This document shows positions 5,956 to 13,051 of a stretch of 14,588 nucleotides of DNA, piece after piece. Both the position numbers and the translations under genes were made by a program. This DNA comes from Carnobacterium_A sp049673005 (GTDB lineage: Bacteria; Bacillota; Bacilli; Lactobacillales; Carnobacteriaceae). The stretch is from positions 1 to 14,588 of the forward strand of contig NZ_JBATXB010000001.1 in the NCBI RefSeq assembly GCF_049673005.1. Reading direction: 5' to 3'. The notes beneath the pieces were generated by a model. That model was not told the DNA's origin and searched no databases. It saw only the letters and a list, made by a program, of their open reading frames with translations. Positions within the stretch are counted from its first letter, which is position 1; each line of letters starts with the position of its first letter.

Positions 5956-5986
5956 TTGACCTTACACTTACTGTAAGGTCTATACT
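5956..5986 (+). promoter_or_regulatory. MerR-type promoter/operator with 19-bp spacer, driving the acetyltransferase
   Basis: TTGACC (-35, 5956-5961) and TATACT (-10, 5981-5986) are 19 bp apart, the over-long spacing typical of MerR-activated promoters. The spacer lies within a perfect dyad, GACCTTACA (5958-5966) and TGTAAGGTC (5972-5980), separated by 5 bp. MerR proteins bind such dyads and untwist the DNA to align the two boxes. The same site may also regulate the divergent merR gene. Confidence 0.85.
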
Positions 5987-6033
5987 AAACAATAGATCAT
6001 TTAAATACAACACAGTCCACTGGAGGAACACAA

Positions 6034-6657
6034 ATGAACGACAGTCAAATAAAATACAGACCTATTCAATCTTCTGATTATGTAGCTATTGAAGCTATTA
6101 TTCGTAAATCATGGAAATATGACCAATTCGCTAGTCCAAAAATTGCTCAACGATTATCAAAAATTTTTCTAACTAGCTGCCTTGCCAATCAAACGTTTAC
6201 TTGCGTTGCTATTATTAATGAAAAACCTGTTGGTGTTATTATGGGGAAAAATAAGAAAAAACAGCTTAGATCTTTAAAATACCTCTCTCGGCATTGGTTA
6301 GCCGTTTTTCCTCTTCTTATGTCTAAAGAAGGAATTAGAATCAGTAAACTGTTTAGAGAGGTTAATCAGATTGATAAAAACTTTTTAAAAAATACTCCGA
6401 TAGAATTTGATAGCGAGCTAGCTTTTTTTGTATTAGATGAAAATCAACGAGGTTTAGGTATTGGGAAAAATTTATATCAATTATTTTTAGATTATCTAGC
6501 TGCTGAAGAGCTAACTTCCTTCTTTTTATTCACAGATACCACATGTAATTATGGTTTTTACGATCACCAAGGATTACACCGACTACAAGAAGAAAAACTT
6601 TATTTTCCAAACTTAAAAGAAACAACTCATTTTTATTTATATTCTAACAAGAAATGA
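6034..6657 (+). CDS. GNAT-family N-acetyltransferase, MerR-controlled
   Basis: A 207-residue cytoplasmic GNAT acetyltransferase. The N-terminal strand and helix (KYRPIQSSDYVAIEAIIRKS, 7-26) are typical. Motif A is ELAFFVLDENQRGLGIGK (128-145) with the acetyl-CoA pyrophosphate loop R-G-L-G-I-G. Motif B ends with TTCNYGFYDHQGL (169-181), containing the conserved FYDHQG turn and likely general-acid Tyr176. About 60 residues between strand 3 and motif A form an extra basic, helical insert (KKKQLRS to FREVN) that may shape the acceptor pocket. The acceptor is unknown. The divergent drug-sensing MerR gene recalls BltR and its polyamine acetyltransferase BltD, so a toxic amine or drug is a reasonable guess. 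GGAGG lies 7 bp before the ATG. If the regulator is truly broken, expression would be stuck at the basal level of the 19-bp-spacer promoter. Confidence 0.85.
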   Translation: MNDSQIKYRPIQSSDYVAIEAIIRKSWKYDQFASPKIAQRLSKIFLTSCLANQTFTCVAIINEKPVGVIMGKNKKKQLRSLKYLSRHWLAVFPLLMSKEGIRISKLFREVNQIDKNFLKNTPIEFDSELAFFVLDENQRGLGIGKNLYQLFLDYLAAEELTSFFLFTDTTCNYGFYDHQGLHRLQEEKLYFPNLKETTHFYLYSNKK

Positions 6658-6697
6658 TAAAACAGTGTGTTTATCCCCGATTAATATAATAAACGAA

Positions 6698-6736
6698 AAA
6701 GAAGCAAACAAGTTTTCTAAACTGGTTTGCTTCTTT
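6698..6736. terminator. Bidirectional Rho-independent terminator between convergent genes
   Basis: AAAGAAGCAAAC (6698-6709) pairs with GTTTGCTTCTTT (6725-6736). After one mismatch the stem continues as AGTTT/AAACT around a TCT loop, a near-perfect 18-bp hairpin. T-runs follow in both directions, serving the acetyltransferase (+) and the dehydrogenase (-). Confidence 0.9.
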
Positions 6737-6745
6737 CCCTGTTTA

Positions 6746-7516
6746 CTATTCTAATTTTCCAGCTGTGTAGCCGCCATCTATAGGGATAGTCACACCATTA
6801 ATATTTTTGGCTAAATCTGAGCATAAGAACATAACTACATTCCCTTGATCTTCAGCCGTAGCCATCTCACCTGAAGGAATCGATTCTAACGTGCCTTTAT
6901 ATTGTTCTGGGTGATCTTCCGCCCATCTTTCAATTGCCGGCGTAAACGTTGCACCAGGAGCAATTGAATTGATACGAATACCTTGTTTTCCATATTCTAA
7001 AGCAACTGATTTTGTTAAACCCACAATCGCATGTTTTGATGCTGTATAAGGAGCCATATTTGGCGAACCCTCAATACCAGCTGCTGAAGCAGAATTAATA
7101 ATCGAACCTCCACCAGTTTTAATCATCGCGTTCACTTCATGCTTGATGCTATAAAAGGTTCCATACAATGTGACTTTTAATGTTTTGTCCCAGTCTTTTG
7201 AATCCATCTCGCCAATTTTCACTTGTCCAGCATTTATACCTGCATTATTGTGGGCAAAATCAAGTTTACCAAAAACAGATACTGTTTCATCAACTAATGC
7301 TTTCACTTGTTCTTCATCGCTAACGTCACATTTAAAGAATTGTGCTTGACCACCGTTTTCCTTAATTATCTTAACGGTTTCTTGTCCACTTCTCACACTG
7401 ATATCAGAAACCATCACTTTTGCTCCTGCTTTTGCTAACGAAATAGCACTTGCACGTCCAATACCTGCTCCTGCTGCTGTTACTAACCCTGATTTTCCTT
7501 GTAGTAATTTTGTCAT
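6746..7516 (-). CDS. Short-chain dehydrogenase/reductase, classical NAD-type
   Basis: A 256-residue classical SDR. The Rossmann glycine motif reads TAAGAGIG (13-20, with Ala in place of the usual first Gly). Asp38 at the end of strand 2 favours NAD(H) over NADP(H). C-D-V at 63-65 and NNAG at 90-93 are standard. The catalytic set is Asn near 114-118, Ser144, Tyr157 and Lys161 (YTASK). INSIAPGATFTP (182-193) and the closing IPIDGGYTAG are typical. The substrate is not evident; relatives are annotated as glucose, cyclohexanol or diol dehydrogenases. It has its own promoter (7553-7580) and a ribosome site AAGGAG. It lies downstream of the quinone-resistance operon on the same strand, so co-function in aromatic or carbonyl detoxification is possible but unproven. 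Confidence 0.92.
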   Translation of the reverse strand: MTKLLQGKSGLVTAAGAGIGRASAISLAKAGAKVMVSDISVRSGQETVKIIKENGGQAQFFKCDVSDEEQVKALVDETVSVFGKLDFAHNNAGINAGQVKIGEMDSKDWDKTLKVTLYGTFYSIKHEVNAMIKTGGGSIINSASAAGIEGSPNMAPYTASKHAIVGLTKSVALEYGKQGIRINSIAPGATFTPAIERWAEDHPEQYKGTLESIPSGEMATAEDQGNVVMFLCSDLAKNINGVTIPIDGGYTAGKLE

Positions 7517-7552
7517 ATAAAAACTCCTTTCTTATTCAACAAACAGAAAGTA

Positions 7553-7580
7553 ATTTTACGCATTTATTTAGTAATGTCAA
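7553..7580 (-). promoter_or_regulatory. Promoter of the short-chain dehydrogenase gene
   Basis: On the minus strand TTGACA (7575-7580) is a perfect -35 box, and TAAAAT (7553-7558) follows 16 bp later. The start codon is about 37 bp further on, leaving room for the AAGGAG ribosome site. Confidence 0.7.
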
Positions 7581-7619
7581 AGAAAAGGATTTCTAACAAA
7601 ACGGAACAATTAATAAATC

Positions 7620-7668
7620 ACTCTGTTTTGCTATTGAAATAAAGAAAGAACCCTATAAAACAGAGTTC
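7620..7668 (-). terminator. Terminator of the quinone-resistance operon, overlapping a longer inverted repeat
   Basis: On the minus strand GAACTC pairs with GGGTTC (7648-7668, one G-U pair) around a 9-nt loop and is followed by TTTCTTTATTT. The same region can fold alternatively through a perfect 10-bp repeat, ACTCTGTTTT (7620-7629) with AAAACAGAGT (7657-7666), which shares bases with the terminator stem. Two exclusive folds upstream of the dehydrogenase gene could in principle modulate read-through. Confidence 0.5.
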
Positions 7669-7774
7669 AGGATACACGCTTTTTGTTCATTTCATGCACT
7701 ACACTAAAAAATGGAGTAAAATTTACTATTAAAAGCGAGCACAGTAAATTATTCCCCAACCCTCCATATCTATT

Positions 7775-8374
7775 TTATCGTGTTTGATTTAACCATCTTT
7801 TCGCTTCTAAGGCTACTTCTTGATCTAAATTATGACCATTCACCCAAAAAGTTGTCACTTTTGCTCCTCTTTGTTTAAAAAGATTAACCACACGCAAACT
7901 TTCAGCTTCAGAAACAATCGGGTCGTTTTTACCTAGTGACAAGAAAACGTTCGTTTCATTAAAAATTTGTTTTTCATCTATATCTGTTGGGTACATCGGT
8001 GCAAATAGCGCAGCTTTTTTGAAAACATCTGGTTGTTGAATCATCATATTAATGGCGATATTTGACCCATTTGAGAATCCTACCAAGACAACATCTTTCA
8101 TCTCAAACGAATACTTTTTTGATTTTTCTAAAATAAAAGTATAGAGTTCTTTTCCGCGAAAATCTAAGTCTTCCCAGTCGTAATGCCCTTCTCCGTGTCG
8201 TTTGAAATACCTATTCATGCCATTTTCTTGCACATTTCCTCTAATGCCTAATAGGTTGTAATCAGTATTAAGAAATTCACCAAGAGAAACCAAATCTGTT
8301 TCTGTCCCACCCGTACCATGAAGGAGAACAAATACAGGGGCACCTTTTTTATTTTCTTTGTATAGATATTCCAA
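7775..8374 (-). CDS. mhqD: Alpha/beta hydrolase, MhqD-like (phospholipase/carboxylesterase family)
   Basis: A 199-residue serine hydrolase of the small phospholipase/carboxylesterase group, which includes Bacillus MhqD. The oxyanion-hole segment is VLLHGTGG (16-23). The nucleophile elbow is G-F-S-N-G with Ser101. The acid is Asp151 (GKNDPIV) and the base His181 (NGHNL). RGxVxExGMNRYFKRHGEGHYD (45-66) is the lid region characteristic of this subgroup. Translation appears to start at TTG (8372-8374), preceded by AAGGAG 10 bp upstream; no nearby ATG fits better. It is the last gene of the operon, 21 bp after the flavin-reductase-like gene. In Bacillus subtilis the homologue belongs to the MhqR regulon and contributes to methylhydroquinone resistance; its real substrate is unclear. 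Confidence 0.88.
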   Translation of the reverse strand: MEYLYKENKKGAPVFVLLHGTGGTETDLVSLGEFLNTDYNLLGIRGNVQENGMNRYFKRHGEGHYDWEDLDFRGKELYTFILEKSKKYSFEMKDVVLVGFSNGSNIAINMMIQQPDVFKKAALFAPMYPTDIDEKQIFNETNVFLSLGKNDPIVSEAESLRVVNLFKQRGAKVTTFWVNGHNLDQEVALEAKRWLNQTR

Positions 8375-8395
8375 GTTTTCCCCACTCCTTTTATA

Positions 8396-9016
8396 TTATT
8401 TTGGTCGTTCAACTGTAAATATTTCCCCTATCTCAGCGTAGTCATTCCCGGCAAGCCTACTTACCGCTTTTAATTTTAACGGATCGATATACCCATCATG
8501 GTAAATATCTTCGTCAATATGGTAATGTTTTACTTTCAAAAGAATCAAATCAGCCGTTGCCGTATTTTCTTCATTATAAATAATCATCGAATCGTATAAC
8601 TCAGTTTCAAATCGGACTTTAGTTTCTTTTAGCCCAGGAACAGCAACCGTTTTTGATTGTACAGACGTAAAATTGGATATATTTAGTTCACTGTCATCTG
8701 GCCCAAGAGGAGTAGAAGTTATATTTGCCTCTTCTACATTGTCTGTATCAACAATATGAATGACGGCTTCTTTATTCTCGAATATATTTCTACTTGTATC
8801 TTTAGGTTTCCCATCTGTGCGTTGTACCGCAATAGAAAAGATGGGCGGATTATACGTAACGATAGTAAAATAACTGAACGGGGCAATATTGACTACCCCT
8901 GAATCAGATTTGGTTGAAACCAATGCAATCGGTCTTGGAATAACCGATCCAATTAAAAACTTTTTCTTTTCTTTTGCGGTTAATTCTTCAGAAGAAAAAT
9001 CTAATTTATTTCCCAT
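8396..9016 (-). CDS. FMN-binding flavin-reductase-like (DIM6/NTAB family) protein
   Basis: A 206-residue protein with a flavin-reductase-like split-barrel domain. The N-terminal signature IGSVIPRPIALVSTKSDSGV (22-41), then NIAPFSYFTIVTYNPPIFSI (43-62), forms the FMN-binding core. A second strand set runs KEAVIHIVDTDNVEEAN to PLGPDDSEL, where the usual Thr/Ser-rich phosphate contacts lie. DGYIDPLKLKAVSRLAGNDYAE (174-195) is the family's conserved C-terminal segment. These proteins reduce or carry FMN and often serve oxygenases; here it sits between two ring-cleaving dioxygenases and an esterase. It starts 2 bp after the preceding stop codon with only a weak ribosome site inside the upstream gene, which implies translational coupling. 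The B. subtilis regulon has azoreductase and nitroreductase in this role, so this may be a functional substitute. Confidence 0.85.
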   Translation of the reverse strand: MGNKLDFSSEELTAKEKKKFLIGSVIPRPIALVSTKSDSGVVNIAPFSYFTIVTYNPPIFSIAVQRTDGKPKDTSRNIFENKEAVIHIVDTDNVEEANITSTPLGPDDSELNISNFTSVQSKTVAVPGLKETKVRFETELYDSMIIYNEENTATADLILLKVKHYHIDEDIYHDGYIDPLKLKAVSRLAGNDYAEIGEIFTVERPK

Positions 9017-9018
9017 AG

Positions 9019-9912
9019 TTATACATCCAATCTTGGCAATAATTTTTCATACATCGATCTGTTGTGCTCGTATTGTGCTGGTAGTTTTAAGGAAGTACCA
9101 AGCGATTGGTTGTCTTCATCTATCTCAAAACCTGGTCCATCTGTTGCAAATTCGAATACGACCTTTCCCTTTTCAACAGTATAAACAGAGTTAAAATAAT
9201 TTCTGTCTTTTAGTTCGGTTACTCCATTTTCACTTTTTTGAAGAGCGTCTTGCCATTCTTTTAATGCCGTTAAGTCAGGTACTGACCAAGCGATATGATG
9301 GACCGTTCCGATTCCAAATCTCCCAGCAGGTTGGGCAGGAACGTTAACAATGATATGATGCTTTTCTTCACCAACCGTTTCAAAATGGTCGTGTTGATTG
9401 CTATTTTCTAGTTCTTTCAATCCCATCAAGCCTGTAAGCAACGTTTTCGTCGCTTGAGGATTGCTAGATAATAGTACTGCTCCATGGAACCCAAGAATGT
9501 CATGGTTAGTTGAAGAATTTTCTCCTTCAACTATAGCGAGTTCAAGTCCATGACTATCATCAAACTCAAGAGTATCTTTTGCGAAAAGTTGCGTAGTTTC
9601 CACTAAAATATTTTGTGTGGTTAAACGTTCTTGCCAATAGCCCAAGCTTCCTTTTGGTACTCGAAAAGCAATTCTTCCAACTTGGCCACTACCTTTTCTA
9701 CCTTTGTTTTTATTTGTCCATGGAAAGAAGGTGATGACCGTTCCTGGTGTCAACTCATGAGTTGAAAAATACAAATGATAGACGCCTGGATCGTCAAAGT
9801 TTACCGTTTGTTTGATTAAACGAAGCCCTAGAACATCTCTATAAAACTTCACGTTCTCATTTGGGTCTCCTACAATCGCACTTATGTGGTGGATTCTTTT
9901 AATAGCTTCCAT
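9019..9912 (-). CDS. Ring-cleaving dioxygenase of the VOC superfamily, MhqA/MhqO-like
   Basis: A 297-residue glyoxalase/bleomycin-resistance/dioxygenase-fold (VOC) protein with two paired domains, about 5-130 and 140-285. Likely metal ligands are the first-domain His pair IHHISAI (8-9), the second-domain His pair TVHHIAWSV (205-206) and Glu254 in VVFEFATDGPGF, giving the His-His-Glu site of type I extradiol enzymes. FYRDVLGLRLIKQTVNFDD (23-41) is the family's signature in the Mhq group. Predicted role: O2-dependent cleavage or removal of hydroquinones or catechols that would otherwise form thiol-reactive quinones. GGAGAGG precedes the ATG. It is the third gene of the operon, 19 bp after its paralogue. 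B. subtilis makes three such enzymes (MhqA, MhqE, MhqO); I cannot decide between them. Confidence 0.88.
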   Translation of the reverse strand: MEAIKRIHHISAIVGDPNENVKFYRDVLGLRLIKQTVNFDDPGVYHLYFSTHELTPGTVITFFPWTNKNKGRKGSGQVGRIAFRVPKGSLGYWQERLTTQNILVETTQLFAKDTLEFDDSHGLELAIVEGENSSTNHDILGFHGAVLLSSNPQATKTLLTGLMGLKELENSNQHDHFETVGEEKHHIIVNVPAQPAGRFGIGTVHHIAWSVPDLTALKEWQDALQKSENGVTELKDRNYFNSVYTVEKGKVVFEFATDGPGFEIDEDNQSLGTSLKLPAQYEHNRSMYEKLLPRLDV

Positions 9913-9931
9913 TTATTCCTCTCCTTTTTTA

Positions 9932-10888
9932 CTAGTTAGAACGTGTTGTATCAAATGGACGAATTTGTGATTCAATATAGTCACGTTTTTCTTCTAAAAA
10001 TGGTGGCAATGAAAGGCTTTCTCCTAATGTTTCGTAAGGTTCGTCACCCATAAATCCAGGACCATCCGTTGATAATTCAATAAGAATATGACCAATACGT
10101 GTATAAAGAGCTTCAAAATAAAAACGGTCTACGTGTCCTGAATGTCCTAGCCCAAGTTCATTGTATTTTGCTTCCCATTGTTTAATTGTTTCGTGGTCTT
10201 TTACTCTAAAGGATACGTGGTGCACCTCTCCATAACCTTGCGCACTTTGTGTGGTCTCATCTTTTCTTAAAATAACTTGCCCACCATTTCCACCTTCACC
10301 AATGCTAAAGAGCGTAACAGCCTCTTCTTCAATAATTGGAACCATTCCATAGATGTCAGTCAAGGCTTGTTTAAAGTCTTCATAGTAGCTTACCGTTATT
10401 TCAACAGGTCCTAATCCATAAATAGCTTTTTCTTCAGGTACCGGTCCGTTTTTCCAAGGTTTACCTGGAGCCACACCTTTATTGTGTTCATCAGAAAACA
10501 ATTGATATCTCTGTCCATCCGCTTCTTCAAATGGCAATACCTTTTTACCGAATAGTTCTTGGATGCCTTCATTTTTTACATTAAATTCTTTAAAACGCTC
10601 TAGGTAATACTCTAGCGCCGCATCATCCGGCACTCTTAATCCAGTTCTAGAAATAGCGTTCGTTCCTCGTACCCCTTTTGGATTATTTGGGAAGTCGAAA
10701 AATGTCATATCTGTCCCAGGTGATCCCATATCGTCCGCAAAAAATGTATGATAGGTGTGGATATCATCTTGATTAACGGTTTTCTTCACTAACCTCATTC
10801 CAAGTACATCTGTAAAGAATGCGTAGTTTCTCATTGCATTGTCTGTCATTGCTGTAACGTGGTGAATCCCAATTAATTCTTCTGTCAT
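9932..10888 (-). CDS. Ring-cleaving dioxygenase of the VOC superfamily, MhqA/MhqE-like (paralogue)
   Basis: A 318-residue VOC protein with the same two-domain plan as the next gene but clearly diverged. Candidate ligands are the His pair GIHHVTAM (9-10), the His pair GEVHHVSFRV (223-224) and Glu271 in ILIELSTDGPGF. The Mhq-group signature reads FFTDVLGMRLVKKTVNQDD (24-42). It is about 20 residues longer, mainly through the inter-domain segment GVAPGKPWKNGPVPEEKAIY (138-157), which is typical of the MhqA/MhqE subtype. Expected role is the same detoxification of hydroquinone/catechol compounds with a different substrate range. AAGGGG lies about 9 bp before the ATG, and the gene follows the repressor gene by about 30 bp of AT-rich DNA. 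Confidence 0.88.
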   Translation of the reverse strand: MTEELIGIHHVTAMTDNAMRNYAFFTDVLGMRLVKKTVNQDDIHTYHTFFADDMGSPGTDMTFFDFPNNPKGVRGTNAISRTGLRVPDDAALEYYLERFKEFNVKNEGIQELFGKKVLPFEEADGQRYQLFSDEHNKGVAPGKPWKNGPVPEEKAIYGLGPVEITVSYYEDFKQALTDIYGMVPIIEEEAVTLFSIGEGGNGGQVILRKDETTQSAQGYGEVHHVSFRVKDHETIKQWEAKYNELGLGHSGHVDRFYFEALYTRIGHILIELSTDGPGFMGDEPYETLGESLSLPPFLEEKRDYIESQIRPFDTTRSN

Positions 10889-10919
10889 TTTATAAAACCC
10901 CTTTTTTTAATTTTTTAAT

Positions 10920-11360
10920 TTAATTTAATAATTTCTCTGCATGCATCCCAATCCGCTTAAGCAGGTCAATAGCCTCTTCTACTTCATCGTCATCCCACTC
11001 TTCAAAAATAGTATGAATCAATGCTTCATGCTCTGTTACCCGTAGGTCCATGTAGTGCTTTCCTTTTTCGGTTATACAAGCATATATTTTTCTTCGATCT
11101 TCTGTACTCGGTTTTCTACTTAAAAATCCTTTTTTTTCAAGCTTATCAATGACGTATGTAATACTCCCGCCACCCATAAGTATTCTTTTCCCGATAGATT
11201 GAATAGGTTGATCGCCTCTATGATACAACAGTTCCATAATGGCATATTCATTTAGATTAATATCTTTTTTTAAAAAATCTTGTTTGATTAATTTTTGAAC
11301 AGACTGTGACGATTTAATAAAAACAGTAAAGGCTTTGATTCGAGAATCTTTATTTTCCAT
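10920..11360 (-). CDS. mhqR: MarR-family repressor, MhqR-like
   Basis: A 146-residue MarR/DUF24-unrelated winged-helix dimer protein. Helices 1-2 (KAFTVFIKSSQSVQKLIKQD, 9-28) dimerise. The helix-turn-helix spans about 50-82, with recognition helix MGGGSITYVIDKLEKKGF (62-79), and the wing is SRKPSTEDRRKIYACIT (80-96) with the usual D-R-R/K tip. The GGG-S-I-T pattern and leading position before Mhq-type dioxygenases fit MhqR. MhqR senses quinone-type electrophiles without the N-terminal redox cysteine of YodB; here the only cysteine is Cys94 in the wing strand, which might matter for sensing. GGAGG lies 9 bp before the ATG. It is the first gene of the operon and probably autoregulated through the palindrome at 11394-11411. 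Confidence 0.88.
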   Translation of the reverse strand: MENKDSRIKAFTVFIKSSQSVQKLIKQDFLKKDINLNEYAIMELLYHRGDQPIQSIGKRILMGGGSITYVIDKLEKKGFLSRKPSTEDRRKIYACITEKGKHYMDLRVTEHEALIHTIFEEWDDDEVEEAIDLLKRIGMHAEKLLN

Positions 11361-11373
11361 AGTTACAAACCTC

Positions 11374-11420
11374 CAATATATATCAAAATTAATTATATTA
11401 AATTTAATATATATTGACTA
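11374..11420 (-). promoter_or_regulatory. Promoter and palindromic operator of the quinone-resistance operon
   Basis: TATATTAAATTTAATATA (11394-11411) is a perfect 18-bp palindrome, a good size for a MarR dimer. On the minus strand it overlaps the only good -10 box, TATAAT (11392-11397). The -35 position (11415-11420, TAGTCA) is poor. A second, outer dyad, CAATATATA (11374-11382) with TATATATTG (11408-11416), surrounds it. Binding here would block the promoter of the repressor and all four downstream genes. The sequence is very AT-rich, so some symmetry is expected by chance. Confidence 0.6.
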
Positions 11421-11588
11421 TATCGGATTAAAAAAAATATAGCAACTCTTTAGAATCGAAAACAACTAAATTTAATCATTAGAAAATGTTTCTTAGAAAT
11501 TAGTGTGATCCCGTTCAGTTTAATATTCAGCTTGCTTGTGTTTAAATTCCTTCAATGGGTAGCTAGACTCAGTCAACTATAAAAAAAC

Positions 11589-11636
11589 GAATAAGACTCC
11601 TGTCAGTAATTAGTTTACCGAAAAGAAGTCTGATTC
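11589..11636 (-). terminator. Orphan Rho-independent terminator
   Basis: GAATAAGACT (11589-11598) pairs with AGTCTGATTC (11627-11636) at nine of ten positions around a 28-nt loop. On the minus strand it is followed by GTTTTTTTAT. No gene lies upstream on that strand as far as the convergent dehydrogenase region, so whatever it once ended is gone or is a non-coding RNA. Confidence 0.55.
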
Positions 11637-12032
11637 ATTTTAATAGATAGTTATTTGTTTATTAATAAAATCCCACTATCCATAGTAAATTTACGAATGA
11701 TTTTATTATTTAATAGGTACATGAAATAACACTGTATAGAAATTATTTTTCTATTACACTTTATTCTAAAACAGTCTCAGTTAAATAAATTTATGAAATT
11801 TTATTTCACCTTCTTTCTAGTATCTTCTTTAATCTGACATTTATTGAGAATTTGTATTTTTTATTCATGTTCTTACTAAGACCTTTTAAAATTTATTGAG
11901 ACGTTTACCTAGAACTTAAAGAAGCTATAATAAACTGTTTTAAAAATTAAACAGGATGTTCTTTTAATCAACTTTTATTATTATATAAGATAGACTTTAT
12001 TAGAAAAGAATAAACTTATATGGTAAAATTGT

Positions 12033-12057
12033 TATAATAAAAAAAGAAAGCGGTGAG
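12033..12057 (+). promoter_or_regulatory. Candidate -10 box and ribosome site of the stress-type dehydrogenase
   Basis: A perfect TATAAT at 12033-12038 precedes GGTGAG (12052-12057) and the ATG at 12064. The start would leave a leader of only about 20 nt. The -35 position (ATAAAC) does not match the housekeeping consensus. A stress sigma factor is conceivable, but no clear SigB boxes were found. Confidence 0.35.
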
Positions 12058-12063
12058 AGTTTA

Positions 12064-12936
12064 ATGACTGAAAATGACATTATAGATACTCAAGCTCCTA
12101 AGAAAAATTATCTTCAAGAAGATACCTTTGAAAAAACCGACCCTAGTCCTCAATATGAATCTGCTGAGTACAAACCAGCTGACAAACTAAAAGGAAAAGT
12201 AGCTATAATAACAGGAGCAGATAGCGGCATTGGTGCTGCCGTTGCAATTGCATTCGCAAAAGAAGGCGCTCACATTATAGCTACTGATTATGACAATCAA
12301 GAAGATGCTAAAAAGTTAAAAAAAAGAATTAGAGAAATAAGCGGAAATATACTCTGGCTTACAGGCGATGTTGGAGATGAAAATTTTGTGCAAGAAGTAG
12401 TAGATAAAACAATACAAGAATATGGTCATATTGATATTTTGGTGAACAATGCTGCTGAACAACACAATCATGAGTCTATCTCTGAGATTACTGCAGCTCA
12501 GTTAGATAGAACTTTCCGCACGAATATTTTTTCTATGTTTTATTTCGTAAAAGCTGCTTTACCATATATGAAAAAAAATAGTAAAATTATTAATACGGCT
12601 TCTGTAACAGCGTACAAAGGTTCTCCTGAACTCTTAGACTACTCATCTACTAAAGGCGCTATAGTATCCTTTACTCGTTCTCTTTCCCAAAATAAAGAGA
12701 TATTAGATAAAGAAATTCGCGTAAATGCAGTTGCCCCAGGTCCTATTTGGACGCCTTTAATTCAGTCTACTATACCAAATGAAAATAAAGAAAAATTCGG
12801 TTCCTCTGTCCCTATGAAACGAACAGGAGAAGCTTATGAATTAGCTCCTTCTTATGTTTATTTAGCCTGTGAAGACTCCAGTTATGTAAGTGGACAAGTA
12901 CTTCATGTAAATGGTGGTACTGTCATCAATGGATAA
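12064..12936 (+). CDS. General-stress-type short-chain dehydrogenase (YhdF/YghA-like long form)
   Basis: A 290-residue SDR with the roughly 40-residue polar N-terminal extension typical of the YhdF/YhxC/YghA subgroup. That extension carries the family tail of PxxYxSAEYKPADKLKGKVA (29-47). The cofactor loop is TGADSGIG (50-57), and Asp75 after strand 2 suggests NAD(H). NNAAEQ (128-133) is the subgroup's version of NNAG. The catalytic residues are Ser180, Tyr193 and Lys197 (YSSTK). VNAVAPGPIWTPL (220-232) and the C-terminal GQVLHVNGGTVING are diagnostic. One local oddity is SQNKEILDKEIRV (208-220), where relatives have a shorter 'SLVxKGIRV', so there is a small insertion before the strand. Relatives are stress-induced oxidoreductases of uncertain substrate. 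It has its own leader and a shared terminator downstream. Confidence 0.9.
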   Translation: MTENDIIDTQAPKKNYLQEDTFEKTDPSPQYESAEYKPADKLKGKVAIITGADSGIGAAVAIAFAKEGAHIIATDYDNQEDAKKLKKRIREISGNILWLTGDVGDENFVQEVVDKTIQEYGHIDILVNNAAEQHNHESISEITAAQLDRTFRTNIFSMFYFVKAALPYMKKNSKIINTASVTAYKGSPELLDYSSTKGAIVSFTRSLSQNKEILDKEIRVNAVAPGPIWTPLIQSTIPNENKEKFGSSVPMKRTGEAYELAPSYVYLACEDSSYVSGQVLHVNGGTVING

Positions 12937-13008
12937 CAAGATTGATTGTTTTTTTCACTGTGATAAAAATAGTTAGTTTATCTTTTATGCTAACGTACGC
13001 CTAAATCA

Positions 13009-13047
13009 AAAAACACTGACTTTTATCTAATATAAGTCAGTGTTTTT
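13009..13047. terminator. Bidirectional Rho-independent terminator
   Basis: AAAAACACTGACTT (13009-13022) and AAGTCAGTGTTTTT (13034-13047) are perfect 14-bp arms around an 11-nt loop. It lies between the convergent stress dehydrogenase (+) and YrhK-like gene (-) and serves both. Confidence 0.9.
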
Positions 13048-13051
13048 ACTT

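Larger units (their letters stand above)
11421..12063. other. Gene-free AT-rich gap between divergent transcription units
   Basis: About 640 bp with no gene that I can support. It holds an orphan hairpin terminator (11589-11636), a small inverted repeat CTGTTT/AAACAG (11935-11954), and near its right end the promoter region of the stress dehydrogenase (TATAAT at 12033-12038). Confidence 0.45.

Noticed and set aside
7715..7727. AGTAAAATTTACT small palindrome upstream of the hydrolase terminator
   Set aside because: Short, AT-only apart from the ends, and not near a promoter; no reason to call it an operator.
8889..9194. Plus-strand 101-codon frame across the flavin-reductase/dioxygenase junction
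   Set aside because: Antisense to two well-supported genes.
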